In this document: piece by piece, positions 1-7,116 of the stretch
Position numbering within the stretch: the first letter of the stretch is position 1
Layout: each line of letters starts with the position of its first letter
Assembly (NCBI GenBank): GCA_015057435.1
Contig: SVEJ01000012.1
Span: forward strand, 1-64,000
Direction: 5' to 3'
Length of the DNA: 64,000 nt
From: Lachnospiraceae bacterium
GTDB lineage: Bacteria; Bacillota; Clostridia; Lachnospirales; Lachnospiraceae
Made by a program: the position numbers and the translations under genes
The notes under the pieces: model-generated
The model's database searches: none
Seen by the model: only the letters and a program-made list of their open reading frames with translations
Told to the model about the DNA's origin: nothing

Positions 1-119
1 CTTTAGGGCTTAGTGGGAAAATGATGTTGCGGCTGGCGAACTATTCGGCGAGTCTTTAGACTCAGTGCCGGTAACAAGCCCTTATAGGGCTAGAGCAAAC
101 CACCGGCTAAGCCGGTGGT
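1..119 (+). mobile_element. probable right end of an IS200/IS605-type element with omegaRNA-like hairpins
   Basis: Three consecutive hairpins are visible: AGTC-TTTA-GACT (51-62), AGCCC-TTATA-GGGCT (77-91) and a perfect 10-bp palindrome ACCACCGGCT/AGCCGGTGGT (99-119). Compact hairpins ending in a subterminal GC-rich palindrome are typical of IS200/IS605 ends and of the omegaRNA scaffold that overlaps the 3' end of tnpB; in that layout the guide is the flanking DNA, here starting about base 120. No tnpB or iscB ORF lies downstream, so any coding part is left of the window. The sequence is more GC-rich than its surroundings. It could instead be a HEARO-like RNA or a solitary remnant. Recognition is from structure and general look, not a database match. 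Confidence 0.5.
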
Positions 120-149
120 AATGATTTAGTATACTGATTCTGTTGTTTT

Positions 150-350
150 TTATTCTAATTCATCTTCAATAATATTTGCCTTTTCCTCAGCATCCCACAC
201 TTGCTCATTGTGTTCATCCACAGCCTCTTTTGCATTTTCATTGGTTTCGATAACCATCTCTGCAGCTGCGTCATTATCTTCCTTATCACCACATGCTGTC
301 AAACAGCACATTGAAACTGCCAACAAACCAATCACTAAAATCTTCTTCAT
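150..350 (-). CDS. small predicted lipoprotein
   Basis: This 66-residue protein starts with a basic n-region (MKK), a hydrophobic stretch and the lipobox LTAC, so it should be lipidated on Cys and anchored outside the membrane. The mature part is short, acidic and rich in Glu, Asp, Asn and Ala, probably helical, with no recognisable domain. The start at 350 is preferred over the longer ORF because AGGAGG lies just before this ATG and the signal peptide then begins correctly. It sits 10 bases downstream of the CbiT-like gene on the same strand, so the two may be co-transcribed. Function unknown. Confidence 0.75.
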   Translation of the reverse strand: MKKILVIGLLAVSMCCLTACGDKEDNDAAAEMVIETNENAKEAVDEHNEQVWDAEEKANIIEDELE

Positions 351-360
351 AAAAAACCTC

Positions 361-1275
361 CTATACAGTCGCCTCACCACTTATCATCCAAGGAGAAGGT
401 TGGGCAACCATCACACTTCTCTTATCACTCTTAGCTACTGAAATCTGCAATGTTTCCGTTGTATCAATATTATACTTTGCAAAGATATTCTTGATACTTA
501 CAACCATATCAAGCTCTAACGTATAGATAATAAACTGCATCTTTGGATTCACCGCAAGCAAGACCTTGATTTCTTCCTCTAACCGCTTAGAAGCAACAAT
601 AAATGCCAATCTCGGCTTTGGAACTTTTTCCATATTCTCTGCTGTTACATTTGGAATAATCTCAATATTATGTACACCAAACTTACTTACATTATCCTGC
701 ATCGCGCGCATATCTCTTGCATCAGGCTCTACTGCAATGATTGTTCCTTCGCTCGCTGTAATTGCAGCTTCAATCGCAATACTCTCTCCGCTCACAATAC
801 AGATTGTATCACCCACATCACAAGACAACATATTCATAATAACCGCACGAATCTCATGACCTACATAATTCACCGAACCTCTCGAGAAATATTCATTACG
901 GATACCGTACCTTGACGCTTCTCTTGTATTCTCATTGATAATAAAAATCACAATTGGTTCTTCTATTTTTTTATCCATATATTCTTTCACTTTGCAGGTG
1001 GTGACTTCTATTTCTCCACAAGGACCCTTCCCGATCCACATATCATAATCGCCATATCCGCCTTCCCATAACTCATAAAACAAATCAGCATGGCTCTCAT
1101 CTGCAAATATCATAACACGCTTATGGGTTTCTATTGTAGGAAGAACATTTTTTTTCTTACCACATATATTGAGCATCTTAATCTTTTCAGGACTAACCTC
1201 CATCAAATCTGCAAAATGCCCCACCCACTTTAGCATTTCAGTACTATCATATAATCTCATTCCGCTTGACTCCAT
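361..1275 (-). CDS. CbiT/CobL-like (precorrin methyltransferase-like) protein, degenerate SAM motif
   Basis: The C-terminal ~200 residues resemble the CbiT half of cobalt-precorrin C5,C15-methyltransferases (CobL/CbiET): the linker with RYGIRNEYFSRG and GHEIRAVIMNML matches the junction between CbiE and CbiT, followed by a Rossmann-like stretch with AITASEGTIIAVEPD. The glycine-rich SAM loop, normally GxGxG, here reads VSGES, so classical SAM binding is doubtful. The N-terminal ~120 residues look like a diverged CbiE remnant. The start at 1275 (304 aa) follows GGGAGG at good spacing; the 32 extra residues of the long ORF have no such site. No other cobalamin genes are nearby, so a cobalamin role is not supported by context. 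It is divergent from marR. Confidence 0.55.
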   Translation of the reverse strand: MESSGMRLYDSTEMLKWVGHFADLMEVSPEKIKMLNICGKKKNVLPTIETHKRVMIFADESHADLFYELWEGGYGDYDMWIGKGPCGEIEVTTCKVKEYMDKKIEEPIVIFIINENTREASRYGIRNEYFSRGSVNYVGHEIRAVIMNMLSCDVGDTICIVSGESIAIEAAITASEGTIIAVEPDARDMRAMQDNVSKFGVHNIEIIPNVTAENMEKVPKPRLAFIVASKRLEEEIKVLLAVNPKMQFIIYTLELDMVVSIKNIFAKYNIDTTETLQISVAKSDKRSVMVAQPSPWMISGEATV

Positions 1276-1379
1276 AAACGATACCTCCCATCTAGTTACA
1301 TCTGTCTTATATTGTATCGCAAAAAGACTAATTTTACAATCTATTTTGAATCTTTGTATATACTGAAACATAATTCATA

Positions 1380-1430
1380 TTGACAAGATTCTAATCTTTT
1401 GTTATCTTATTGTTGTTGACAAGTCAACAA
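1380..1430 (+). promoter_or_regulatory. marR promoter and palindromic operator
   Basis: A TTGACA box (1380-1385), 17-nt spacer and TATCTT (1403-1408) form a plausible sigma-A promoter. Just downstream, over the expected transcription start, lies the perfect palindrome TTGTTGAC-AA-GTCAACAA (1413-1430), the TTGAC/GTCAA type bound by MarR-family dimers. The position suggests autorepression by road-block. Confidence 0.65.
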
Positions 1431-1459
1431 CTATCATTTTACGTTTCAGAGGAAATTTT

Positions 1460-1897
1460 ATGATTACACGTTTCGAATTATTTTCAACAACAATTACGCA
1501 AATATACAAGAATTTACAAAAAGTAAAAATGCAGGAAATGGCAGATCTAGAATTACGTGGTACACACGTTATGTGTCTATTCCAGTTAAATCGACATCCC
1601 GAAGGATTAACCGTAACACAACTAAGTACACTGTGTGGTGAAGACAAGGCTGCAACATCTCGTACAATGTCTGATTTGATAAAGAAAGAACTTGTTACCA
1701 ACGATCAGGAAAAGAAATATCGTGCTCCAATGCTTCTTACTGCAAAAGGTAAAATCGTTGCCGATAAAATCGATATTCAGGCTGTTCAAGCAGTAGAAGC
1801 TGTCGGACAAGGCTTAACTGACGAAGAACGCGAAACATTCTATAAAGCACTGACTATTATTGCAGAAAATCTTAAGAATTATTCAAATGAACCTTAA
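1460..1897 (+). CDS. MarR-family transcriptional regulator
   Basis: The 145-residue size and layout fit MarR winged-helix dimers: an N-terminal dimerisation helix, then helix-turn-helix around residues 50-80 (LTVTQLSTLCGEDKAATSRT) and a beta-wing containing DQEKKYRAPMLLTAKG. The start is supported by GAGG nine bases before the ATG. It is transcribed away from the CbiT-like gene and has a perfect 18-bp palindrome in its own leader, so it probably autoregulates and may control the divergent gene. No ligand can be inferred. Transcription should end at the very strong hairpin at 1925-1986. Confidence 0.88.
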   Translation: MITRFELFSTTITQIYKNLQKVKMQEMADLELRGTHVMCLFQLNRHPEGLTVTQLSTLCGEDKAATSRTMSDLIKKELVTNDQEKKYRAPMLLTAKGKIVADKIDIQAVQAVEAVGQGLTDEERETFYKALTIIAENLKNYSNEP

Positions 1898-1924
1898 TAG
1901 AATGTGCCTATCATTCGTCTTGAT

Positions 1925-1986
1925 AATAAAAAGCGTCGCTTACAAATCAATTCTATCGCATTAATTTGTAAGCGACGCTTTTTATT
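1925..1986. terminator. bidirectional terminator with 23-bp perfect stem
   Basis: Bases 1925-1947 and 1964-1986 are perfectly complementary over 23 bp (core AAAAAGCGTCGCTTACAAAT) with a 16-nt loop and A/T runs on both sides, so it can terminate marR (+) and the DUF3006 gene (-), whose stop codon lies in the hairpin. Confidence 0.9.
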
Positions 1987-2155
1987 ATATTGTCTTATAT
2001 TCTAACCATTCATAAATTAATCTGCTACCTTCCGCAATACCATCCGGCAGCAAAGCTCGCGCCACTAATTTTGCATCTTCGTCCGGAGACTCAATCTGTC
2101 GTAAGTGTGCATAATCTCCATCAATCTTTTCAACTATGTATAAAATCGGTTCCAT
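1985..2155 (-). CDS. DUF3006-family small protein
   Basis: This 56-residue ORF is too short for the supplied track. It reads MEPILYIVEKIDGDYAHLRQ near its start and has ARALLPDGIAEG in the middle, the pattern of DUF3006 proteins (short beta-rich proteins with a 'GDYA...' strand and a 'LLPxGxxEGxxL' motif), which often neighbour ComEC-like hydrolases elsewhere; none is present here. A strong AAGGAGAG site precedes the ATG. The stop overlaps the bidirectional terminator. It probably forms an operon with the 66-residue gene 35 bases upstream. Biochemical role unknown. Confidence 0.7.
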   Translation of the reverse strand: MEPILYIVEKIDGDYAHLRQIESPDEDAKLVARALLPDGIAEGSRLIYEWLEYKTI

Positions 2156-2190
2156 AATTCTCTCCTTTCGTACACCTTGTTTATAAAATC

Positions 2191-2391
2191 TTATCTGCCA
2201 TATTTTTTCTTATAAGCTTCCACTTCTTCGTCAGAACCTACCAATTCTGCATATAATAGTCTACCGGTCTTAGGATTACGAAATCCAACTGTCATCTCGC
2301 CGGTACATATACTCTTATCGATCTCTATCAAAAAATCTGTACAATCTTCCGGTATCGGAATTGTCTTTTCCTTTTTTCTAAAAAACTTCAT
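2191..2391 (-). CDS. hypothetical protein, 66 aa
   Basis: I do not recognise this protein. It begins MKFFRKKEK, carries a basic N-terminus and a C-terminal part containing GFRNPKTGRLLYAELVG that looks like a small beta-hairpin domain, with an acidic then basic tail. The start at 2391 is chosen because AGGAG lies nine bases upstream; the extra N-terminal residues of the ORF track are low-complexity read-through. It is cytoplasmic by sequence and sits directly upstream of the DUF3006 gene on the same strand, facing away from the XRE operon. Confidence 0.6.
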   Translation of the reverse strand: MKFFRKKEKTIPIPEDCTDFLIEIDKSICTGEMTVGFRNPKTGRLLYAELVGSDEEVEAYKKKYGR

Positions 2392-2501
2392 ATTCAAACT
2401 CCTAAAACTAATACTATTTAACATAATACACCAGTAATTTTTTACTTGCAAGTATGTTGTAACCCTTGATTTTACTAGTGTTTCCCATCTCCACAACAAA
2501 A

Positions 2502-2630
2502 TGACAACTTTTTTTGTCAAAAAGTATTGACAAAGATAATTGTCAATGTTATCCTATGTGCATGACAAGGATAATTGTCAATTTGCAAATATAACTTGTC
2601 AATATAATAAAGAGTTTCCTTTCAAACTCT
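2502..2630 (+). promoter_or_regulatory. triple operator, promoter and leader hairpin of the XRE-DUF3169 operon
   Basis: Three copies of the palindrome TGACAA-N6-TTGTCA occur at 2502-2519, 2527-2546 (extended to TTGACAA/TTGTCAA) and 2563-2580, with a fourth half-site TTGTCAA at 2596-2602 abutting a perfect -10 box TATAAT (2603-2608). Two spacers share GATAA. A leader hairpin AGAGTTT/AAACTCT follows at 2611-2630. The natural inference is cooperative binding by the XRE protein encoded just downstream, possibly also acting on the divergent small genes. Confidence 0.7.
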
Positions 2631-2686
2631 TTGCGCGCAGAATAAAATATTGGTTGTCATAACAACAAGGAAAGGAAGTTGATAAC

Positions 2687-2917
2687 ATGCCATTATATAA
2701 TCGACTAAAAGAATATCGAGCTAAGATATCGGTAAACCAACAGGAACTAGGAACTATGGTGGGAGCCTCAAGACAAACAATCAGTTTGATTGAACGAGGA
2801 GACTACTCTCCTTCTGTTACATTAGCCCTTAAGATTGCAAAGGTCTTTCATGTAGCGGTCGAAGATATATTTGATTACGTAGAGGATGATGAGGATATGG
2901 GAGGTAATGAAGAATGA
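2687..2917 (+). CDS. XRE-family transcriptional regulator
   Basis: A 76-residue Cro/CI-like protein consisting almost only of an HTH_3 domain: residues 5-60 include LKEYRAKISVNQQELGTMVG and ASRQTISLIERG, the scaffold and recognition helices. The tail is acidic (DYVEDDEDMGG). AAGGAAG precedes the ATG. Its stop overlaps the start of the next gene (ATGA), so it is translationally coupled to a DUF3169 membrane protein, a common pairing in Clostridia. The three inverted repeats upstream are the likely binding sites. Signal unknown. Confidence 0.88.
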   Translation: MPLYNRLKEYRAKISVNQQELGTMVGASRQTISLIERGDYSPSVTLALKIAKVFHVAVEDIFDYVEDDEDMGGNEE

Positions 2918-3726
2918 GTAACAACAATAAAGTAAAAGTGGATAGCCCGGAATATAACAAGAAAACAAAGAAGAAATTTATTATCATTATGATTGTTTGC
3001 TTTGCAATCGGTGGGTTCGGCGGCTACTTTGGTGCAGCCGCAACTGATCTTTTCAAAGGCGAATTAGCAGATATAGGAAAATTACTTGCTGCAAAATTGC
3101 CGTATTTCCAAGCATATGTAATGCCATGGGTGATTTTCACATTTACTCTTGTATGCTTTGTGTTAGGTGAAATGTGGATTAAGAAAGCCAAGAAACAAAT
3201 TGCCAGTTGGGACGGCGAGGACGATGAACATATTGAAGTTGCAGATGCTTACCTTAACAAAGTTGCAACTAGCAGCAATGTACTTATGATTTCCATTCAA
3301 GTTTTATTCGGATTAACCACCTACCAATTATTGTCTGCGTTCGAGACAACAGATAATTTCCATATGCCCCTTGTTAGCATTGTCATTTATTTTGCAGGCA
3401 TGTTTATTTCTCTTTCTCAGCAGAACAGAACGGTAAAAATTGCTAAGGAATATGAACCAGAGAAAAAGGGTAGCGTTTATGACATGAAATTTCAGGAAGT
3501 GTGGTATGAAAGCTGTGATGAAGCAGAACGTCAGTTAATCGGCGATGCTTCTTACGAAACCTTCCGTTTTATGAACAGCGTATTTTCCACCTTCGAAACA
3601 ATCACCGTTATTGTTGGTATGTTTATTCCAATCGGTTTCTTATGTGCTTTCTTTATTGGTGTACTATGGTTAATTATGACTTGCTACTATACACATGTTT
3701 GTACAAAGCTTGGGAAGAAGAAATAA
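2914..3726 (+). CDS. DUF3169-family integral membrane protein
   Basis: The 270-residue protein has about six hydrophobic segments: around residues 23-45, 68-88, 122-140, 150-168, 228-245 and 246-265, with a soluble basic/acidic stretch (ASWDGEDDEHIE) after TM2. This arrangement and the pairing with a small XRE regulator match DUF3169, a family of unknown function in Firmicutes often linked to stress or antimicrobial response regulators. Translation is coupled to the regulator by a 4-base overlap. Family assignment rests on remembered pattern rather than a search. Confidence 0.72.
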   Translation: MSNNNKVKVDSPEYNKKTKKKFIIIMIVCFAIGGFGGYFGAAATDLFKGELADIGKLLAAKLPYFQAYVMPWVIFTFTLVCFVLGEMWIKKAKKQIASWDGEDDEHIEVADAYLNKVATSSNVLMISIQVLFGLTTYQLLSAFETTDNFHMPLVSIVIYFAGMFISLSQQNRTVKIAKEYEPEKKGSVYDMKFQEVWYESCDEAERQLIGDASYETFRFMNSVFSTFETITVIVGMFIPIGFLCAFFIGVLWLIMTCYYTHVCTKLGKKK

Positions 3727-3795
3727 GAGAAGTTGAAATTTGAAGTTTCTGTTGCTTATAATGAAAATAATGATATTGAATCAGGAGGAAAAGAA

Positions 3796-3975
3796 ATGAA
3801 AGAATATAAGGTAGTATTTTTGAACAAGGGACTTAAATTTTCAAGAGAAAAAGATATAGACGAAACAGAGAATACAATTAATGAATATGCATCACAAGGT
3901 TGGGAGTTACAACAAGTCGTATCACCTAATGATCTTGGCGGCGCTATGATAGGCATTTTTTATAAAGAGAAATAA
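3796..3975 (+). CDS. DUF4177-like small protein
   Basis: The 59-residue product begins MKEYKVVFL and contains NEYASQGWELQQVV and the end GGAMIGIFYKEK, the beta-alpha-beta pattern of DUF4177, whose hallmark is a 'LN..a..GWel' motif. The start at 3796 is preferred because a strong AGGAGG is located just before it, and the family begins there; the 21 upstream residues of the longer ORF are not typical. It follows the DUF3169 gene by about 70 bases and likely shares the operon. Function unknown. Confidence 0.7.
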   Translation: MKEYKVVFLNKGLKFSREKDIDETENTINEYASQGWELQQVVSPNDLGGAMIGIFYKEK

Positions 3976-4017
3976 TTAAATTTAAGATAATGAGATACAA
4001 CAGAAACTTTCAGCAAT

Positions 4018-4055
4018 GGAGCTTTCGCACTAAGAAATCGTGCGAAGCTCCTTTT
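4018..4055. terminator. bidirectional terminator between DUF4177 gene and pnuC
   Basis: GGAGCTTTCGCAC pairs with GTGCGAAGCTCC (one bulged T) around a 9-nt loop, followed by CTTTTCTT on the + strand and by an A/T-rich tract on the other. The end of pnuC lies inside the hairpin. Confidence 0.75.
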
Positions 4056-4734
4056 CTTGTCTCGTTCTCATTTTTTTCCAGTTATAATATCCATAAAGAT
4101 CATTTGCAAAAAACATTACAAAGCAAATCACCATCGGCAAATAGGACAACTCTTCCATGGTTGCCATGACCCAAAGAACAATCAATACTATATCGTTAGC
4201 TGCATAGCCTAATGCATAATATGGACTGCGCAAAAACGCAAGATAACATGCTACAAAGCTGGTGGTAACAGAAATGGTACTGAACAAAAGATTGGCATTT
4301 CCCAAAAAGGCAAGAATGAAATGGAATACAATTGTTACAGCAATCGCCAGTATTATCATCACTAATACTTGTCTCTTTGTCACATGGGCAATCTCTACTT
4401 CCTTGGTATCCTCATAAGGATGTTTAAGCCAAGAAATAATAGAAATCATAGCAATCGGTGCCGTCATGCACAGATAGGTAATCATTTCTCCATAATAGTG
4501 AAAATAATAGGATACAATTCCATAAAAAATGGCGAATATTACAGTCAACACCTGACCTGTTACATAACCCTTTGCTATAAAAATCAACGCCGTAACTCCA
4601 ATCAAGGAGGCCATCATATTCAGCAGACCTTCCCCGCCAGCCACTATATAAGATGCTATTACTACTGCAACAGACGTCAGCCACAACGCCCACTCAAACC
4701 TTGTCAAATCACAAAACGGATTATGAAACATCAT
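4030..4734 (-). CDS. pnuC: nicotinamide riboside transporter PnuC
   Basis: PnuC proteins are seven-helix facilitators that import nicotinamide riboside for NAD synthesis. This 234-residue protein has seven hydrophobic segments, the conserved FYGIVSYYFHYYGE region in the middle and the family's C-terminal signature NDLYGYYNWKKM. GGAGG precedes the ATG by a short distance. The gene is preceded by a terminator-like leader hairpin with nine T residues, suggesting control by attenuation or a riboswitch. Paralogues transporting thiamine (PnuT) or riboflavin (PnuX) exist; I see neither a TPP nor an FMN riboswitch core, which favours an NAD-precursor role. Confidence 0.88.
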   Translation of the reverse strand: MMFHNPFCDLTRFEWALWLTSVAVVIASYIVAGGEGLLNMMASLIGVTALIFIAKGYVTGQVLTVIFAIFYGIVSYYFHYYGEMITYLCMTAPIAMISIISWLKHPYEDTKEVEIAHVTKRQVLVMIILAIAVTIVFHFILAFLGNANLLFSTISVTTSFVACYLAFLRSPYYALGYAANDIVLIVLWVMATMEELSYLPMVICFVMFFANDLYGYYNWKKMRTRQEKELRTIS

Positions 4735-4749
4735 AATATTGCCCTCCTC

Positions 4750-4806
4750 AAAAAAAAATGCATCCGCAACACATCTTCTAAGACCTAACGATGTGCTAAC
4801 GAATGC
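4750..4806 (-). promoter_or_regulatory. attenuator-like hairpin in the pnuC leader
   Basis: Read on the minus strand, GCATTCG...CACATC pairs with GATGTG...CGGATGC to give an interrupted 13-bp hairpin, followed immediately by nine T residues and then, 1-2 bases later, the pnuC ribosome binding site. Upstream AAATGCA (about 4819-4825) can pair with TGCATTT at the base of the hairpin, offering an alternative fold, and a GGGTAGTG-containing stem-loop precedes it. A metabolite-sensing leader is inferred; I could not match it to a known riboswitch class. Confidence 0.5.
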
Positions 4807-4898
4807 CTGTGCATTTCACTACCCGGTGGCAGTTTTCAATATCGAGTGTATAGTAACACATTCTCAAACAATTAACAATAATAAACCTTCACCAAATA

Positions 4899-6191
4899 TT
4901 ATGACAGCAGTCCAATTAATATATGTTCCACATCCAAAATCGGATGCGCTGACAATACTAACTGCAATGATTCAAAGTTATTATAAGAGTGCTCTACCTC
5001 TTTGGAATAAGCATGAGCCACAAGTACCTGGTCCTCATATAAAAATTCCTTTTGTTGTTTTAGCCATAATGCAATATCTAATTCTAAAATCACCAAATAA
5101 GAAATCACTGCAAATTTCACCTTCGTAAAGGCATCATGATCATAAGCAGCACCCAGAAAATAGTTAAAGATATAATACACTAGTATATGTTCAAATTCGT
5201 ATTCTTTTTCTTGATAGTAGCGCATAAATTCCTGGTAAGAAACTGCGTAATTACGAAGAAAACTGTCTGTTTCCTCGCCCGGTTCTTCCTCTTCGACCAT
5301 TCCTGCTGCCACCAGCATACTTTTTAAATGATCTCTGCCGTGCATAACATCCATCCCCATAGATAATAGGTCTGTCCACTCTTCCTTAATTGTTTCCAAA
5401 CCTTCATACATGTTAAGAATCTGCTTCAACCATACTTCTTTTTCTGTGATACGCTTATTATAAGCAGAAGAAAACTTCATCCACTCTTTCTTTAGTTTCT
5501 CTGTATCCGATGATTCTATCTTGGCACGATACTTTTCCACAGTCTTCTGAATCCCTGCATAGTCCTTGTTATCAATCAACTCTTGAATTCTCTTACCCAG
5601 CACCAATACAATAGCGGCACGTTTTGAAAGAGGTTCCTTGCGATTCTGTAATATATCAAACATCAATTGTCTTGATACAAACAACACATCAAATAACGGT
5701 TTGTCCAGTTTGTTTACATTTGATTTTTTCCAAAAAGCAAGTGATTTTACAGGTTCAATGTGTTTTAGACCATATTCCTCATCCGTTCCTTCATTGCAGA
5801 CAAAAGTCATTTTTTCTTTCTTTGCAAGCATAATCCGACTTGCCTCAGGACATGACATTGTAAGACTTACTTCTTTCAAATTTTCAAACTCTTCAATGTG
5901 TCTCGGAAAATTGGTACATGTTTCACATAGACTTTCTTCTCCCATTTCAATAAAAATATCGCAAAGATTCTCCTCATTCAGAAAAGGACATCTCGTACCG
6001 TTAAGAATAAACTGTTTATCCTTAACTTTCGTACATGATTTCAGACGTTTTCCGAAATCACCACCTTGTTTCATATATTTCTTAAGTGATGCTTCATCTA
6101 GATCTATCTCCCAATTCTCACAACACGAATCTTCACAAATTCCGCCAATACATTGAAATTCCTTATAAAACTGTGCGGTTCTGTATTCCAT
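4899..6191 (-). CDS. fliB: flagellin lysine-N-methylase FliB
   Basis: FliB methylates lysines on flagellin. The 430-residue protein has the family's N-terminal cysteine-rich signature: FQCIGGICEDSCCENW, then CPFLNEENLCDIF, SLCETCTNFPR and MSCPEA, whose ordered cysteines suggest an iron-sulfur or metal centre. The rest is helical. The start at 6191 follows GGAGT; the 17 residues added in the ORF track lack support. Flagellin is not in this window, but the chemotaxis operon at 33-42 kb agrees with motility. It is followed by the pnuC leader and is 64 bases downstream of proB. Confidence 0.88.
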   Translation of the reverse strand: MEYRTAQFYKEFQCIGGICEDSCCENWEIDLDEASLKKYMKQGGDFGKRLKSCTKVKDKQFILNGTRCPFLNEENLCDIFIEMGEESLCETCTNFPRHIEEFENLKEVSLTMSCPEASRIMLAKKEKMTFVCNEGTDEEYGLKHIEPVKSLAFWKKSNVNKLDKPLFDVLFVSRQLMFDILQNRKEPLSKRAAIVLVLGKRIQELIDNKDYAGIQKTVEKYRAKIESSDTEKLKKEWMKFSSAYNKRITEKEVWLKQILNMYEGLETIKEEWTDLLSMGMDVMHGRDHLKSMLVAAGMVEEEEPGEETDSFLRNYAVSYQEFMRYYQEKEYEFEHILVYYIFNYFLGAAYDHDAFTKVKFAVISYLVILELDIALWLKQQKEFLYEDQVLVAHAYSKEVEHSYNNFESLQLVLSAHPILDVEHILIGLLS

Positions 6192-6255
6192 ATCAGGTTC
6201 ACTCCTTAAAGTCTTTCGTACACTATTCCTTACCGGACACAATTGACTGTAAGCA

Positions 6256-7056
6256 TTATTTTTCTTTTCTTACAAAATGTGTTCCTATGTCTTTCCCTTC
6301 GAGAATACGATATATATTCTCAGGATCATTTCCATGTGCAATATACATATCAATTCCATGCGATGTCGCATATTCTGCTGCTTCTAATTTTGTAACCATT
6401 CCACCGGTACCTCGATTTGAGCCCGAACCGGAACCTAATGCTTTGATTTCATCCGTAATCTCTTCTACCTGATGTATCAGACACGCATCCGGATTGGTAT
6501 GCGGATTACTATCATAAAGACCCTCGATATCTGACAATATAATCAGCTTGTCTGCTTTACATAGTCTGGCAACAATCGCAGATAACATATCATTATCACC
6601 AAAAACTTTTTTCTCAGACTCAATTTCCGCATGACTCACAGAGTCATTCTCATTCACAACCGGAATCATGCCGCTTTGCAATAATGCAGCAAATGTATTA
6701 CGAACATTTTTACGTTGCTCATGCACAGCCAAGCCATCAGCAGTCAATAAAATCTGACCGACAATATTACCATATTCCCCAAAACACTTATCGTAGATAT
6801 GCATCAATTCACACTGTCCTACTGCTGCTGCCGCTTGCTTCATACAAATATCCTGCGGTTTCATTGGTAATCGCATTTTGTTAACGCCAACTGCAATGGC
6901 ACCAGAAGAAACCAAAACAACTTGATTTCCCTCATTATGTAATGCTGACAAAACTTGCGCCAACTTGTCTATTGTTCGAAAATCTAACGCCCCATTTTCT
7001 CTCGTCAGTGTTGATGTTCCCACTTTTACTACAATTCTTTCTTTTTCCATTATCAT
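6256..7056 (-). CDS. proB: glutamate 5-kinase ProB (short form without PUA domain)
   Basis: ProB phosphorylates glutamate in the first step of proline synthesis. The protein starts with RIVVKVGTSTLT, has VSSGAIAVGVNK, NENDSVSH and FGDNDMLSA, all amino-acid-kinase motifs of glutamate kinases, and RGTGGMVTKL near the end. At about 266 residues it lacks the C-terminal PUA domain of E. coli ProB, as in many Clostridia. The track's first codon is TTG; ATG at 7056 (or 7050) fits GGAAG better. A small hairpin ATGCTTC/GAAGCAT (7064-7085) overlaps that ribosome binding site. No proA is adjacent. Confidence 0.92.
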   Translation of the reverse strand: MIMEKERIVVKVGTSTLTRENGALDFRTIDKLAQVLSALHNEGNQVVLVSSGAIAVGVNKMRLPMKPQDICMKQAAAAVGQCELMHIYDKCFGEYGNIVGQILLTADGLAVHEQRKNVRNTFAALLQSGMIPVVNENDSVSHAEIESEKKVFGDNDMLSAIVARLCKADKLIILSDIEGLYDSNPHTNPDACLIHQVEEITDEIKALGSGSGSNRGTGGMVTKLEAAEYATSHGIDMYIAHGNDPENIYRILEGKDIGTHFVRKEK

Positions 7057-7116
7057 ATACAAAATGCTTCCAAGTTAAGAAGCATCTTACTCCTTTCCAC
7101 CTGACAACAGCTATCT

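Noticed and set aside
1402-1701. 99-residue minus-strand ORF over the marR gene
   Set aside because: Antisense to a clear MarR reading frame and across its promoter and operator.
4735-4898. TPP, FMN or cobalamin riboswitch before pnuC
   Set aside because: The conserved cores (CTGAGA/ACCTGATC, AGGGTGAAATTCC, B12 box) are absent; only a generic attenuator is supported.
4739-5128. 129-residue + strand ORF
   Set aside because: Antisense to the clear fliB gene and the pnuC leader, no ribosome binding site; shadow frame.
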